A stretch of 64,000 bases of DNA from Arcobacteraceae bacterium (GTDB lineage Bacteria > Campylobacterota > Campylobacteria > Campylobacterales > Arcobacteraceae), in the NCBI GenBank assembly GCA_021107755.1, contig JAIOSF010000003.1, forward strand, positions 1-64,000, given 5' to 3'. This document shows positions 9,264-18,723 of the stretch, piece by piece. The stretch's first letter is position 1. Each line of letters starts with the position of its first letter. A model generated the notes under the pieces. That model did no database searches. It was not told the DNA's origin and saw only the letters and a program-made list of their open reading frames with translations. The position numbers and the translations under genes were made by a program.

Positions 9264-10706
9264 TTATAGACCTTTTTGACTATTACAACATTGAATTTTT
9301 TCAATTGTTTTTGTTGTGCTCTTACCATCTACAAACTGTACTAGCTTTACCTCTTTAGCAATATCACTACCAACTACTTCTTTACCTTCATAATCACCAC
9401 CCTTTACAAGTATATCAGGTTGCACAATTTGTATAAGACTTAAAGGGGTATTATCATCAAAAATTACTACATAATCAACACTCTCTAAAGCTGCAAGTAT
9501 ATATGCTCTGTCATCTTGAGTATTTATAGGTCTGTTATCCCCCTTTAAAGCTTTTACACTACTGTCAGAATTGAGACCTAAAATCAACACATCACCAAAT
9601 GATTTTGCCTTATCTAAATACTGTACATGCCCCTTATGCAAGATATCAAAACACCCATTTGTAAAGACTATTTTTTTGTTTTGTTTTTTGAGTCTTTCAA
9701 CTGTATTTTCAATCTCTTTAAAAGTTTTAATATGTGATTCAATACTACTTTTATGAAGACTACTTTTATACTCTTCTATCTCTTCTAAAGTTGCTGTTGC
9801 ACTTCCTATTTTTCCAACAACAACACCAGCTGCAAGATTTGCGAACTCCATCGCTTCTACTATATTATCATCTTTAGCAAGACAATACCCCAAACTCGCT
9901 AATACAGTATCTCCTGCACCTGTAACATCATATACTTCTCTAGCAACTGTTGGTTTTTTTATAACATTATTGTTTTCATCAAGTATAGCAATACCATCTT
10001 CACTTAATGTTATCATTGGTACTTGCAAACAAGCTGTATTATGAAGTTTTTTTAATGCTACTTTTAAACTTGCATCATCATTTATCTCCATTTTTGTTGC
10101 TATCTGAGCCTCTTTCTTATTCGGTGTAAGAAGATAACTTCCAATATATTTACTATAATCATCACCTTTAGGATCAACTAAAACTTTTACATCATTACCT
10201 GAAGCACAAAAGTTTATTTTTCCCATTAACGAATCTGTAATTACCCCTTTACCATAATCAGAAACAAGTATTACTTCGAATTGGTCTATGATATTTAATA
10301 ACCCTGTTGTTATAAGAGCTTCACTCTCTTGCGAAATATCTTCTTTTGACTCATGATCATATCGGACAACTTGTTGGTGCGATGCTATTATTCTACTTTT
10401 CTTAGTTGTTTTTCTATTTTCATCACATATAAGATAGTGTTTTACTTTTATACTTTCAAGCATTTGTGTAATCTCATCACCATTTTTATCTTCACCAACT
10501 ACAGACATAACCATAACATCAGCGCCAAGAGCTACAAGATTGTTTACAACATTTCCAGCTCCTCCTAGTACTATAGTCTCTTTTTCTACTTCTACTACTT
10601 GAACAGGGGCTTCGGGTGATATCCTATTCACATTTCCCCACAAATAGTGATCTATCATTAAATCACCTATAACTAAAATGTTTGGCTTCTTTATCTCTTC
10701 CATCAT
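9264..10706 (-). CDS. hldE: Bifunctional D-glycero-beta-D-manno-heptose-7-phosphate kinase / 1-phosphate adenylyltransferase
   Basis: 480 residues, full length for HldE. The first ~320 residues are a PfkB-type kinase (IGDLMIDHYLWG; GGAGNVVNN; anion hole and base in VTGAGDTVLA). The C-terminal ~140 residues are a nucleotidyltransferase (FTNGCFDILHKGHVQYL with the HxGH motif, and LKGDNRP). It makes ADP-heptose for WaaC/WaaF and sits between hldD and waaF. Tandem ATGs mark the start, overlapping the hldD stop by 4 bp. The other pathway genes, gmhA and gmhB, are not in this window. Confidence 0.96.
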   Translation of the reverse strand: MMEEIKKPNILVIGDLMIDHYLWGNVNRISPEAPVQVVEVEKETIVLGGAGNVVNNLVALGADVMVMSVVGEDKNGDEITQMLESIKVKHYLICDENRKTTKKSRIIASHQQVVRYDHESKEDISQESEALITTGLLNIIDQFEVILVSDYGKGVITDSLMGKINFCASGNDVKVLVDPKGDDYSKYIGSYLLTPNKKEAQIATKMEINDDASLKVALKKLHNTACLQVPMITLSEDGIAILDENNNVIKKPTVAREVYDVTGAGDTVLASLGYCLAKDDNIVEAMEFANLAAGVVVGKIGSATATLEEIEEYKSSLHKSSIESHIKTFKEIENTVERLKKQNKKIVFTNGCFDILHKGHVQYLDKAKSFGDVLILGLNSDSSVKALKGDNRPINTQDDRAYILAALESVDYVVIFDDNTPLSLIQIVQPDILVKGGDYEGKEVVGSDIAKEVKLVQFVDGKSTTKTIEKIQCCNSQKGL

Positions 10707-11710
10707 TTAACCTCTTGCTCAAACAATCTTTTTATTTCAGGTATGTATTTCTTGATACCCTCTTCCATAGAGTACTTTGGTTCATATCCTAAGTTTTCTT
10801 CTGTTGTCTCAATATTTGCTTGGGTAAAAAACTGATAAGATCCTACAAATGGATTAGGAATATACTCTTTTCCATTGTCAATATCTAACTCTTTTTGAAG
10901 AATATTCACAATATCTTCAAAACTACGAGCTTTTCCTGTTCCTACATTGTATATACCACTTTTTTTAGGACTACAGCCAAGTATATTAGCTTGTATAATA
11001 TCTTCTATATAGATAAAGTCTCTTAATATTTTATCGCTCCCCTCAAATAATTTTGGTGTAAGACCTTTAAGGACTTGATGTCCAAACTGAACCACCATAG
11101 ATGATGTTTTATTTTTAAAAAACTCTCTTGGTCCATATACATTAAAGTATTTAAGCCCTACAATAGAGATATCTAAATCTTTTTTTAAATACTCATAAGT
11201 GATATTATCCATCATAACTTTACTAAATCCATAAGCATTATTTGGTTGTTCAAAGCCAACTTCAAATCTATCACTATCTCCATATGTTGCAGCACTTGAA
11301 GCATATATCATATTTGCACCATGATTGATAGCAATTTTTAGTAAATCTTCATATGCATTTACATTTGTTTTCATCATTAAGTCTTGCTCTTGTACTGTTG
11401 TATCAGAGATAGCTGCTTGATGAAATATAAAATCAAATTTATAATTATGCTCTAACTCTTTTAATGCTTTTTTATCTGTAATATCTCCACTAATAACAAC
11501 TCCATTAAATCCAAGAAGATTTTTAAAGTGTCCAAAACTTTTAAGATTTCCATTTGAAAAGGTTTCACCACTTCTGAACATATCAAATGCAACTACAGTC
11601 GCATCTGGGTAATTTTCTTGAAAATAAAAAGCCAAATTAGAGCCAATAAATCCAGCTGCTCCTGTAATTAGTATTGTTTTATTATTAAAGTCATATTCAC
11701 TATATTTCAT
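10703..11710 (-). CDS. hldD: ADP-L-glycero-D-manno-heptose-6-epimerase
   Basis: Epimerises ADP-D,D-heptose to ADP-L,D-heptose, the donor used by WaaC and WaaF. 335 residues, an extended SDR with the NAD-binding GAAGFIGSNLA near the N-terminus, a catalytic Ser in YASSAATYG, the Tyr-x3-Lys pair in YGFSKVMMD, and YFNVYGPRE, all typical of HldD. It overlaps hldE by 4 bp and is separated from msbA by about 50 bp. Confidence 0.95.
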   Translation of the reverse strand: MKYSEYDFNNKTILITGAAGFIGSNLAFYFQENYPDATVVAFDMFRSGETFSNGNLKSFGHFKNLLGFNGVVISGDITDKKALKELEHNYKFDFIFHQAAISDTTVQEQDLMMKTNVNAYEDLLKIAINHGANMIYASSAATYGDSDRFEVGFEQPNNAYGFSKVMMDNITYEYLKKDLDISIVGLKYFNVYGPREFFKNKTSSMVVQFGHQVLKGLTPKLFEGSDKILRDFIYIEDIIQANILGCSPKKSGIYNVGTGKARSFEDIVNILQKELDIDNGKEYIPNPFVGSYQFFTQANIETTEENLGYEPKYSMEEGIKKYIPEIKRLFEQEVK

Positions 11711-11763
11711 CTCTATTCTACTCCATTTATATTATTTAGATATTTTACCATAAAAAGTTTTGT

Positions 11764-13473
11764 TTACATACTAGCATGAGCATGAAGCCTTTTATACTCT
11801 TCACACCCTTCTAGTAAGCTTTCTTCATTACCTTTACAAATTATTTGACCATCTTTAAATACTATTATTTTATCTGCATTTTTAATAGTACTTAATCTAT
11901 GTGCAATAACGAATGTAATTTTATCAGCACTCACTTCATCTAAAACTTTTGTAATAATAGACTCAGATTCATTATCTAAAGCACTTGTCGCTTCATCAAA
12001 TATTAATATTTGTGGTTTTTTATATAGTGCCCTAGCAATAGCAATTCTTTGTCGTTGACCACCACTTAAATTTGAACCAAATTCATCTAGATTTGTATAA
12101 ATACCATTTTCTAATTTTTCCACAAATGCTAAAGCATGAGCTTGTTCTAAAGCATCTTTTACCTTTTTCTCATCCATAACCTCACCAAATGCAATATTAT
12201 TTGCAACTGTATCATTAAATATATAAACTCTTTGAGTTACAATAGATATATTATCTCGAAGACTTTTAAAAGTAAATGTTGAAATATCTTTATTATTAAA
12301 ATACAACACACCATTATACGGATCATAAAACCTTAATATCAAGTTTACTAGTGAACTTTTACCACCTCCACTATCTCCAACAAGCGCGATTTTTTCACCT
12401 TTATTTGCAATTAAGTTAATATCTTTTAGGGCAATTTTATCCCCATATTTTAAAGCGATATTTTCAAATGATATAGTTTGAATATCCTCTTGTAAATTAT
12501 CTTTACCTTCAATAATCTCATTTTTTTGAGAGAATATATCATTTATTCTTTCATTTGCAGCTATTGCACCTTGAAACTTATTATACACTGTAGATAATCT
12601 TTTTATTGGAGTATATAACATAAATAAAGCTGTCATAAAAGAGAAAAATGAACCAACTGTCATATTCCCTTTTATTACTTCCATCCCCCCAATAGCTATA
12701 ACAGTTGCAGCTGCCATTGCTCCAACTATCTCCATAAGTGGTGATACTAAGGCATTTGTTTTGACACCTTTTATCCCTATTTGAAAATACTCTTTATTAA
12801 TTTTTTGAAAATCTTCTGATTGTTTTTTTTGTGAATTATTTGCAATAATTATCTCAACATTATTAAATATTTCACTTAAAATAGAAGTAAGTAATGATAC
12901 TTTCTCCTGTGTTTCATGGGAAAGTTTTTTCATTTTTTTTGCCAAGAGAGAAAGAGGATAAATAATCACTGGTAAAATAACTAACCCATAAAATGCTAAC
13001 ATAGGACTTTGATATATTACAACAAAAACCAAAGCTATAATTGTAAATATTTCCATAATTATAACTGCTATATGGCTAGATACTGCTGCTTGAATAGCGC
13101 TTATATCATTTGTAACTCTACTTAAGAGTTCTCCACCATGTTTTTCATGGAAAAATTTAATATCTTGTACTAAAATATGTGAAAGAAATTTATCCCTCAC
13201 AACTCTTATAATGTCAGAACCTATAAAAGATATATAATAGGTTTGAATATATCCCCCAAAACCTTTTAACGCATATAAAAATACTACAACTAATGGTAAA
13301 ACTTGAAGCATAGTTTCATCTTTATTAATAAATATCTCATCAAGTACTGGTTTAATCACATATGCAGTACCACTAGTTCCTAGTGCTACCATAATCATAC
13401 CAATCAATGCAAAGAAAAATTGTCTTTTGTAGTTTTTATAATATGGAATATACTGTTTAAAAAATTGTTTCAA
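11764..13473 (-). CDS. msbA: MsbA-type lipid A/LOS flippase, ABC transporter
   Basis: A 569-residue half-transporter: six predicted transmembrane helices within residues ~20-300, then a nucleotide-binding domain with Walker A (GDSGGGKSS), Q-loop (VTQRVYIFNDT), signature LSGGQRQRIAIARAL, Walker B (ILIFDEATSALD) and H-loop (AHRLSTI). Its place inside the LOS core locus and its length suggest it flips lipid A-core across the inner membrane. A PglK/WlaB-type oligosaccharide flippase is the main alternative, but no N-glycosylation genes are nearby. It starts immediately after the stop of the GT4 gene upstream of it. Confidence 0.82.
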   Translation of the reverse strand: MKQFFKQYIPYYKNYKRQFFFALIGMIMVALGTSGTAYVIKPVLDEIFINKDETMLQVLPLVVVFLYALKGFGGYIQTYYISFIGSDIIRVVRDKFLSHILVQDIKFFHEKHGGELLSRVTNDISAIQAAVSSHIAVIIMEIFTIIALVFVVIYQSPMLAFYGLVILPVIIYPLSLLAKKMKKLSHETQEKVSLLTSILSEIFNNVEIIIANNSQKKQSEDFQKINKEYFQIGIKGVKTNALVSPLMEIVGAMAAATVIAIGGMEVIKGNMTVGSFFSFMTALFMLYTPIKRLSTVYNKFQGAIAANERINDIFSQKNEIIEGKDNLQEDIQTISFENIALKYGDKIALKDINLIANKGEKIALVGDSGGGKSSLVNLILRFYDPYNGVLYFNNKDISTFTFKSLRDNISIVTQRVYIFNDTVANNIAFGEVMDEKKVKDALEQAHALAFVEKLENGIYTNLDEFGSNLSGGQRQRIAIARALYKKPQILIFDEATSALDNESESIITKVLDEVSADKITFVIAHRLSTIKNADKIIVFKDGQIICKGNEESLLEGCEEYKRLHAHASM

Positions 13474-14517
13474 TTAATTTTCCTTTATTTGTTCAATCAC
13501 TGCAAGTGTTTTTTCTACATTCTTTTCAATAGTAAAATTTTTTACTATTTGTAAATTATCTAATTTTATTTTATCTATTTTTTCTTGATTGATAAGTAAA
13601 TCATCTATTTTTTCTACTATTGTATAATCATCTGGTCTTGTCATTGTATATTTATCATTCATTATTTCACTTGCACCATTTTGTTTTGTTGTTATCACTA
13701 CATTTGAATAATTCATCGCTTCAAGTACCACATTTGAAAAAGGCTCATAACGAGTAGGAAATAAAAAGATATCAGAAACTGTATAAAAATCTTTTACATC
13801 ATTTCTAGGTCCAGTAAAAATTACTTTAATTTCTAAGTTTAGTTCTTTTGCCAAATTTTTATAATATTCAATCTTTTTCTCTTTCCCTATAATAAAAGCT
13901 TTAAAATTTTGAAATTTTAGTTTTGAGAGTATAATTAAAAACTCTTCTACCCCTTTTCTTTTAAAACCACTTCCTACATATAAAAATATTTTCTGTCCAG
14001 TACTTTTATCAATAGAAAACTCTTTTAGAATATGTGCATAAGATTCTTTAAAATTTGGTTTTTCCAACACTATACCATTATAAATAACTTCTATCTTCTT
14101 TTCGTCAATTCCATAGGTATCTATGATTTGCTGTTTAATCATATTTGAATTTGCTACAATTTTTTTTGCATTATTAAAACATCTCTCTTCTAAATATATA
14201 TATACTTTATGCAGTGGATTAATCTTTGACTTATTCTCAACTTCAACAAATACTTTATGAACACCATCCCCTGCCCTATAAATATCCGGACAACTTATTC
14301 TTTCTAAAGAAAAATAGATATCATCTTTTTTATTAACACATACTTGCATATTAAATAAAAGAACCCTCAACCAAGATGGCAAAATTTTTGGGATATTAGA
14401 ATATATAAGTTCGTGAGAAGTATCAAGCCTTTCTAATTGTTGTAATAATCTTGATAGATAAACTTCAGCACCACCAAATTTTGTTTTATTTGCTCGGATG
14501 AATTTAATTTGTTTCAA
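13474..14517 (-). CDS. GT4-family glycosyltransferase, WaaG-like
   Basis: 347 residues with a GT-B fold: N-terminal FGGAEVYLSRLL glycine loop, a linker with VEVIYNGIVLEKPNF-type donor-domain start, GSGFKRKGVEEFL, and the EX7E-type segment PTRYEPFSNVVLEAMNYSNVV near the C-terminus. The RAGDGVHKVFVE region recalls WaaG (LPS glucosyltransferase I), so a core-glucose transferase is plausible. Acceptor and donor cannot be read from sequence. It overlaps the O-antigen ligase-like gene by 14 bp and abuts msbA. Confidence 0.8.
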   Translation of the reverse strand: MKQIKFIRANKTKFGGAEVYLSRLLQQLERLDTSHELIYSNIPKILPSWLRVLLFNMQVCVNKKDDIYFSLERISCPDIYRAGDGVHKVFVEVENKSKINPLHKVYIYLEERCFNNAKKIVANSNMIKQQIIDTYGIDEKKIEVIYNGIVLEKPNFKESYAHILKEFSIDKSTGQKIFLYVGSGFKRKGVEEFLIILSKLKFQNFKAFIIGKEKKIEYYKNLAKELNLEIKVIFTGPRNDVKDFYTVSDIFLFPTRYEPFSNVVLEAMNYSNVVITTKQNGASEIMNDKYTMTRPDDYTIVEKIDDLLINQEKIDKIKLDNLQIVKNFTIEKNVEKTLAVIEQIKEN

Positions 14518-15793
14518 GGTACTGTTCTTTTGTTTTTAAATAAAGAGCTAAAGTAATACCATAAAGTAGATAAAAATATATTTTTTCACTATCCCCAAAA
14601 AAACTACCAAACATCATAGAAGACATATATCCTATAGTACCTAAAAATGTAAATACTGCAAATGCTTTATAATCAGAACTATGTATAAAGATATAATATA
14701 ATATTTTTAATAAATAAGCAAAAAGTGCCAAAAAAAACAATAACCCAATCATACCTAAACTAAAAAATATTGTCATATAATCATTGTGTGCCTGAGAAAA
14801 AATCATATATGGTATATTTTCTTTTTCATTCTCATATATTTTCGAAATACTCTTTCCATACAAAAACCTACCATACCCTTGGGGTGTAAATAAATCTTCC
14901 CCCCTATACAAAAAGACAGATTTCCACATTGCTAGTCTAGCTGTAGTAGAATGTTCTAAACTATGTTCTGTAACTAACTTATCATACTCACTTGGACTAT
15001 AACTATCCATGTGTTTTATTGCAGATACTACATTAAAAGCATTGTATCGTGTTTCAAAATTTTTTGAGTATATTATAAAAGAGATAATTGATAAGGTTAT
15101 AAGTGTGATAATACTATATTTGAATATTTTATTTTTATAAAAAATAAAAAAATAAAAAAATAATATCATTATCATTCCTATAAATGTTGCCCTTGTATTA
15201 TTCCCAATAATTGAAATTAGAGATAGTAGAAAAAATAAAATTGCTATTTTTTTATATTTAGTAAAGAATAATGCAATTGCCATGGATAAAGAATATGTAG
15301 TCCAAATACCAAAGCGTTCCCCTCCACCACTATCTAAAAGTCCTCCAGCTCTAAAAGGCCATAGCCCATTGTCAATCCAAATATAAATATTTAATAATGT
15401 ATGAAAAAATAATGCTGCAAATAAAATGAAAAATATCTTTTTAATCTTATTGTCATCAAAGACATAGATAAATAAAAAAACAATAAGAGATAGCACAAAA
15501 GGCTTAATTAACTCACCTCTAATTTCACTTATAGTTTCTTTGGGCTCAATTGAAAAATACACTGAAATAATAGAGGTTACAACTAAACCTAAAATAATCA
15601 TCAAATATATTCGTAATGATATAACTTCTTTATATTGAATATCTTTTGAGACTATAAAACATACAATAAAGAACAACACTAATGAAATATTTTGGACAGC
15701 CGTAACACCAGCAATTGGTAGTGAAAATAAAAGTACACTTAAAAAAAATAAATCTAAAAAATATCTATTATTTATATCTTCGATCTTAGTCAA
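14504..15793 (-). CDS. O-antigen ligase/polymerase-like membrane protein (WaaL/Wzy superfamily)
   Basis: 429 residues with about ten hydrophobic segments, one large loop (about residues 235-310) and Arg/His-containing positions (SQAHNDYMTIFFSLGMIG) characteristic of the O-antigen ligase domain. These integral membrane enzymes join or polymerise undecaprenyl-linked glycans at the periplasmic face. In a LOS core locus the ligase function is more likely, but no Wzx/Wzy pair is seen to settle it. It lies at the edge of the variable part of the locus, next to an inverted gene. Confidence 0.78.
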   Translation of the reverse strand: MTKIEDINNRYFLDLFFLSVLLFSLPIAGVTAVQNISLVLFFIVCFIVSKDIQYKEVISLRIYLMIILGLVVTSIISVYFSIEPKETISEIRGELIKPFVLSLIVFLFIYVFDDNKIKKIFFILFAALFFHTLLNIYIWIDNGLWPFRAGGLLDSGGGERFGIWTTYSLSMAIALFFTKYKKIAILFFLLSLISIIGNNTRATFIGMIMILFFYFFIFYKNKIFKYSIITLITLSIISFIIYSKNFETRYNAFNVVSAIKHMDSYSPSEYDKLVTEHSLEHSTTARLAMWKSVFLYRGEDLFTPQGYGRFLYGKSISKIYENEKENIPYMIFSQAHNDYMTIFFSLGMIGLLFFLALFAYLLKILYYIFIHSSDYKAFAVFTFLGTIGYMSSMMFGSFFGDSEKIYFYLLYGITLALYLKTKEQYLETN

Positions 15794-15839
15794 CTAATAA
15801 AACCTCGTTCTTAAGTAACATTGTAATAAAATACAAATT

Positions 15840-16925
15840 ATGATTTATTATATTATATTTTTACTTTTATATCCATTACTTTTTATCTTATCATTTTTTA
15901 GAAAAAAAACTAATCAAAACTTAATTATTCAAACAGCAAAGATTGGAGATTATGTTAATACTTCTGTTATGTTTGAGCCTTTAGAAAAACTAGATGTAGT
16001 AATCGATAAAATAAATACTCCTTTTTCTCAACATGACTCTAGAATTAATCAAATTTTTATTATCAATGATTATAAATCTACTTTATTTACAAAATTACAA
16101 CTTGCATTTATAATATTTACAACTAATTACAAAAATGTATATATCATGATGCCTAATAGTTATAATCTATTTTTAGGACAAATGAGTTTTTCTCACAATA
16201 AAGTTACTCTATCTACATACTCAGATAAATGGTATAATAAGCTTTTTTCTTTTGGAATAAAAAAAATAAAACATACAAAAGAAGATTTGACAATAAAAAG
16301 TTATCTTACTATGATTTCAAGTGACCTAGAACCAGATATATGTTGGAAAAAGATACAAGAACCATTATACATACCAAAACAATCTATTCTCAATCAAAAT
16401 TCCCATTTTAAAATTGGTATTAGTTTAACTGCTGGAAATAAATTAAAAACTATCGACTTAGATACTTGGCTTAAAATATTTAAATTACTTGATAATTTTG
16501 ATTGTGAAGTGTATATATTTGGTCTAGCTAAGGAAGTAGATATTTTGAAAAATTTGCAATTTCATTTAAATCTATATAAAGTTCAAATCATTTCATTGCT
16601 TGGAAAAATTAATCTTGATGAATTACCATATTATACTTCAAAAATGAATTTATACATATCTTCAGATACTGGAAATAGTTATATTGCTGATAGCTTTAAA
16701 ATACCATTAATTAACTTCGCTGGACCATGCTATATGAAAGAACAAAGACCCATTGGGAATAATGTTTTAATTATTAATTCAAATGCTGATTATGTTCCAT
16801 TTTCTTTTATATTTAAAGCACCATATAACACTAATTGTAAAAATTTATATAAAATAACTACTGAACAAGAAAAAATAATTTTAAATTTTACAACATCTGT
16901 TTATAATAATTATATACAGCACTAA
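15840..16925 (+). CDS. GT9-like glycosyltransferase, inverted relative to the locus
   Basis: 361 residues with an N-terminal hydrophobic helix (about 2-20), then IIQTAKIGDYVNTSVMFEPL, equivalent to the GT9 N-terminal GD motif, and the donor-domain pair GISLTAGNKLKTIDLDTW and SSDTGNSYIADSFKIPLINFAGP. Similarity to WaaF/WaaC is clear in pattern but the sequence is divergent. It is the only plus-strand gene between 8.3 and 28 kb. Its last 38 bp overlap the 3' end of the facing GT4 gene. The isolated orientation suggests it arrived as a separate cassette; a heptose or related sugar donor is inferred only from family. Confidence 0.75.
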   Translation: MIYYIIFLLLYPLLFILSFFRKKTNQNLIIQTAKIGDYVNTSVMFEPLEKLDVVIDKINTPFSQHDSRINQIFIINDYKSTLFTKLQLAFIIFTTNYKNVYIMMPNSYNLFLGQMSFSHNKVTLSTYSDKWYNKLFSFGIKKIKHTKEDLTIKSYLTMISSDLEPDICWKKIQEPLYIPKQSILNQNSHFKIGISLTAGNKLKTIDLDTWLKIFKLLDNFDCEVYIFGLAKEVDILKNLQFHLNLYKVQIISLLGKINLDELPYYTSKMNLYISSDTGNSYIADSFKIPLINFAGPCYMKEQRPIGNNVLIINSNADYVPFSFIFKAPYNTNCKNLYKITTEQEKIILNFTTSVYNNYIQH

Positions 16926-18012
16926 CATAATTTTCTAGTGAAAAAACTTGTTTAATATTTAAATCAACCTCTTTATGATTAACCGGTTTTAAATCCATTA
17001 AACACATCTCCAAACTATGACTTTCTCTTGGTAAGATTGTATAAACATTTTGATTTAATAGTAATTTTTTAATTTCAAAACTAACTTCATAGTTTGAAGT
17101 AATAATATGACAACCCCGCATAAGTCCCTCTACAACAGTTCTAGGTAAACCTTCATTTTGTGAAAATGACAATACATAATCAGAAATTTGATAATATTTA
17201 TCAATATCGTCAATAAAGCCTAACTCGACAAGCTTATTGTCTTTAATTAATTTATCTTTTAAACTATTTGTCTGAATATCAAATGAACCACTTCCAGCTA
17301 AATATACTTTTATATCTTCTCTTGATATATTATCTAAAGCTTGAAAAACTAACTTATGACCTTTATTTTCTAAATAGTTTGCAGGCATAAATATTTTAAC
17401 TACATTATTATTGACATTTATATTTGTTTCTAATTCTTTTAATTTTAATGGGAAAGGATTATATATCACATTATTATCAATAGATAATTGTCTATTATAA
17501 AACTGATAAGTTGCCTTAGATACACTAATAGTTCTAAAACTAAGACCTTTTAATAATTTTAACTGATAATGGGATAATAAAGAATTTTTTCTTAAATGTT
17601 GAATTACTGGTATTTTTAAATTATTTGCACTAATAATATATTCTAAGTTCGTTCCAAAATGATTATTTAAATGTATTATATCAAAATGATTTGATTGTAA
17701 AACTTGTTCTGCAAATTTAATTTTATGCTGAATTTCTTTTTTTTGAAGAAGACTTTTAGAAATTAATCTATATATCTCTTTTTGTATTTTAGAAATTTTT
17801 TTACAATAAAAATTATTTTTTATAACATTAACTTTTAAACTCTTTAAATACTGATTAACAGTTTTATTATTACTTATAAAATAATTATGTTCAAAAAATA
17901 CATAAAAATTATATTGATCGGAATACTTTTGCAACCCTTCTAATAAATAAAGAAAACTTTTTGTACCTCCACCATATTCAAATCCAGTATCGATAAACAA
18001 TATATTTTTCAT
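16888..18012 (-). CDS. GT4-family glycosyltransferase
   Basis: 374 residues. The N-terminal DTGFEYGGGTKSFLYLLEGL is the acceptor-side glycine loop; the C-terminal half has VKIFMPANYLENKGHKLVF, a YLAGSG strand, and SFSQNEGLPRTVVEGLMRG, the EX7E-type donor motif. Codon use is strongly A/T-ending. It abuts the SGNH hydrolase gene (0-base gap) and overlaps the inverted GT9 gene tail-to-tail by 38 bp. It is part of the variable LOS middle; specificity unknown. Confidence 0.8.
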   Translation of the reverse strand: MKNILFIDTGFEYGGGTKSFLYLLEGLQKYSDQYNFYVFFEHNYFISNNKTVNQYLKSLKVNVIKNNFYCKKISKIQKEIYRLISKSLLQKKEIQHKIKFAEQVLQSNHFDIIHLNNHFGTNLEYIISANNLKIPVIQHLRKNSLLSHYQLKLLKGLSFRTISVSKATYQFYNRQLSIDNNVIYNPFPLKLKELETNINVNNNVVKIFMPANYLENKGHKLVFQALDNISREDIKVYLAGSGSFDIQTNSLKDKLIKDNKLVELGFIDDIDKYYQISDYVLSFSQNEGLPRTVVEGLMRGCHIITSNYEVSFEIKKLLLNQNVYTILPRESHSLEMCLMDLKPVNHKEVDLNIKQVFSLENYVSAVYNYYKQML

Positions 18013-18723
18013 TTATATTATATTTCTTAATTTAGATACCCAAATCATTGAAGTATTTTCTTGAGATTGATGATGATCAACTTTATCTTTTATAATAAAT
18101 TTATCATCAACTAAGCTAGTGTCTTTATTTATTGTTTCTTCTGTAATATCAATATAATCTAGATTGTACTTTATTGCAATTAGTTTTAATTGTTCATTAA
18201 ATTCTAAAACCAAAGTTGTTCTATCTTCTTGAGTAGCAGAAATAGTATCTCGTAATGGAACTTCATTACTATTTTTTTGTCCATTCTTTACTGTTGGTAA
18301 AATAACACCTGTAATAATAATTTTTTTATTATATATCATTAGTTTTCTAATTAAAGATTCATACCCTTTAATAGAAATAGATATATTATCCCTTGCACTA
18401 TTACAATAATCTTTTGCTTTTTTCCATAATATATACGCACAATCAACTTCACCCAATTGTATGATTATTGTATTATAATTTTTAAACCTTTTCACCTCTG
18501 TTAAAAATTTATTTATTGCTTGACTTGATGAATTATTATTATTTAAACCATAAGCTGTTGAACCATCAGCAATTTTAACATTAATTATGTGAGGTAACAT
18601 TAAATTATTATCATTGATATATTCAAATACACCACTATGAGAATCACCTAAAACTAAAATCTTTTCACCTTTTTGTATATAGTTAATTAGTTCACGATAT
18701 CTCTTTTGTAATGATTTTTTAAT
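18013..18723 (-). CDS. SGNH-family hydrolase/acyl-esterase with no standard start codon before its catalytic block
   Basis: The frame shows an SGNH fold: block I GDSHS at 18637-18648 with the nucleophile Ser, block III-like QLGEVDCAYI, and a C-terminal D-x-x-H-like KVDHHQS. The first ATG (18598-18600) lies after GDSHS, so starting there would remove the nucleophile. Reading upstream, the frame stays open to a stop at 18736-18738 but contains no ATG, GTG or TTG. An ATT at 18721-18723, overlapping the stop of the upstream GT9 gene and preceded by AGGGAAG, is the best start candidate and gives about 236 residues. Rare ATT initiation by translational coupling, a mutated start or a sequence error are the options. 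Likely role: adding or removing acyl groups on the LOS glycan. Confidence 0.62.
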   Translation of the reverse strand: MKKSLQKRYRELINYIQKGEKILVLGDSHSGVFEYINDNNLMLPHIINVKIADGSTAYGLNNNNSSSQAINKFLTEVKRFKNYNTIIIQLGEVDCAYILWKKAKDYCNSARDNISISIKGYESLIRKLMIYNKKIIITGVILPTVKNGQKNSNEVPLRDTISATQEDRTTLVLEFNEQLKLIAIKYNLDYIDITEETINKDTSLVDDKFIIKDKVDHHQSQENTSMIWVSKLRNII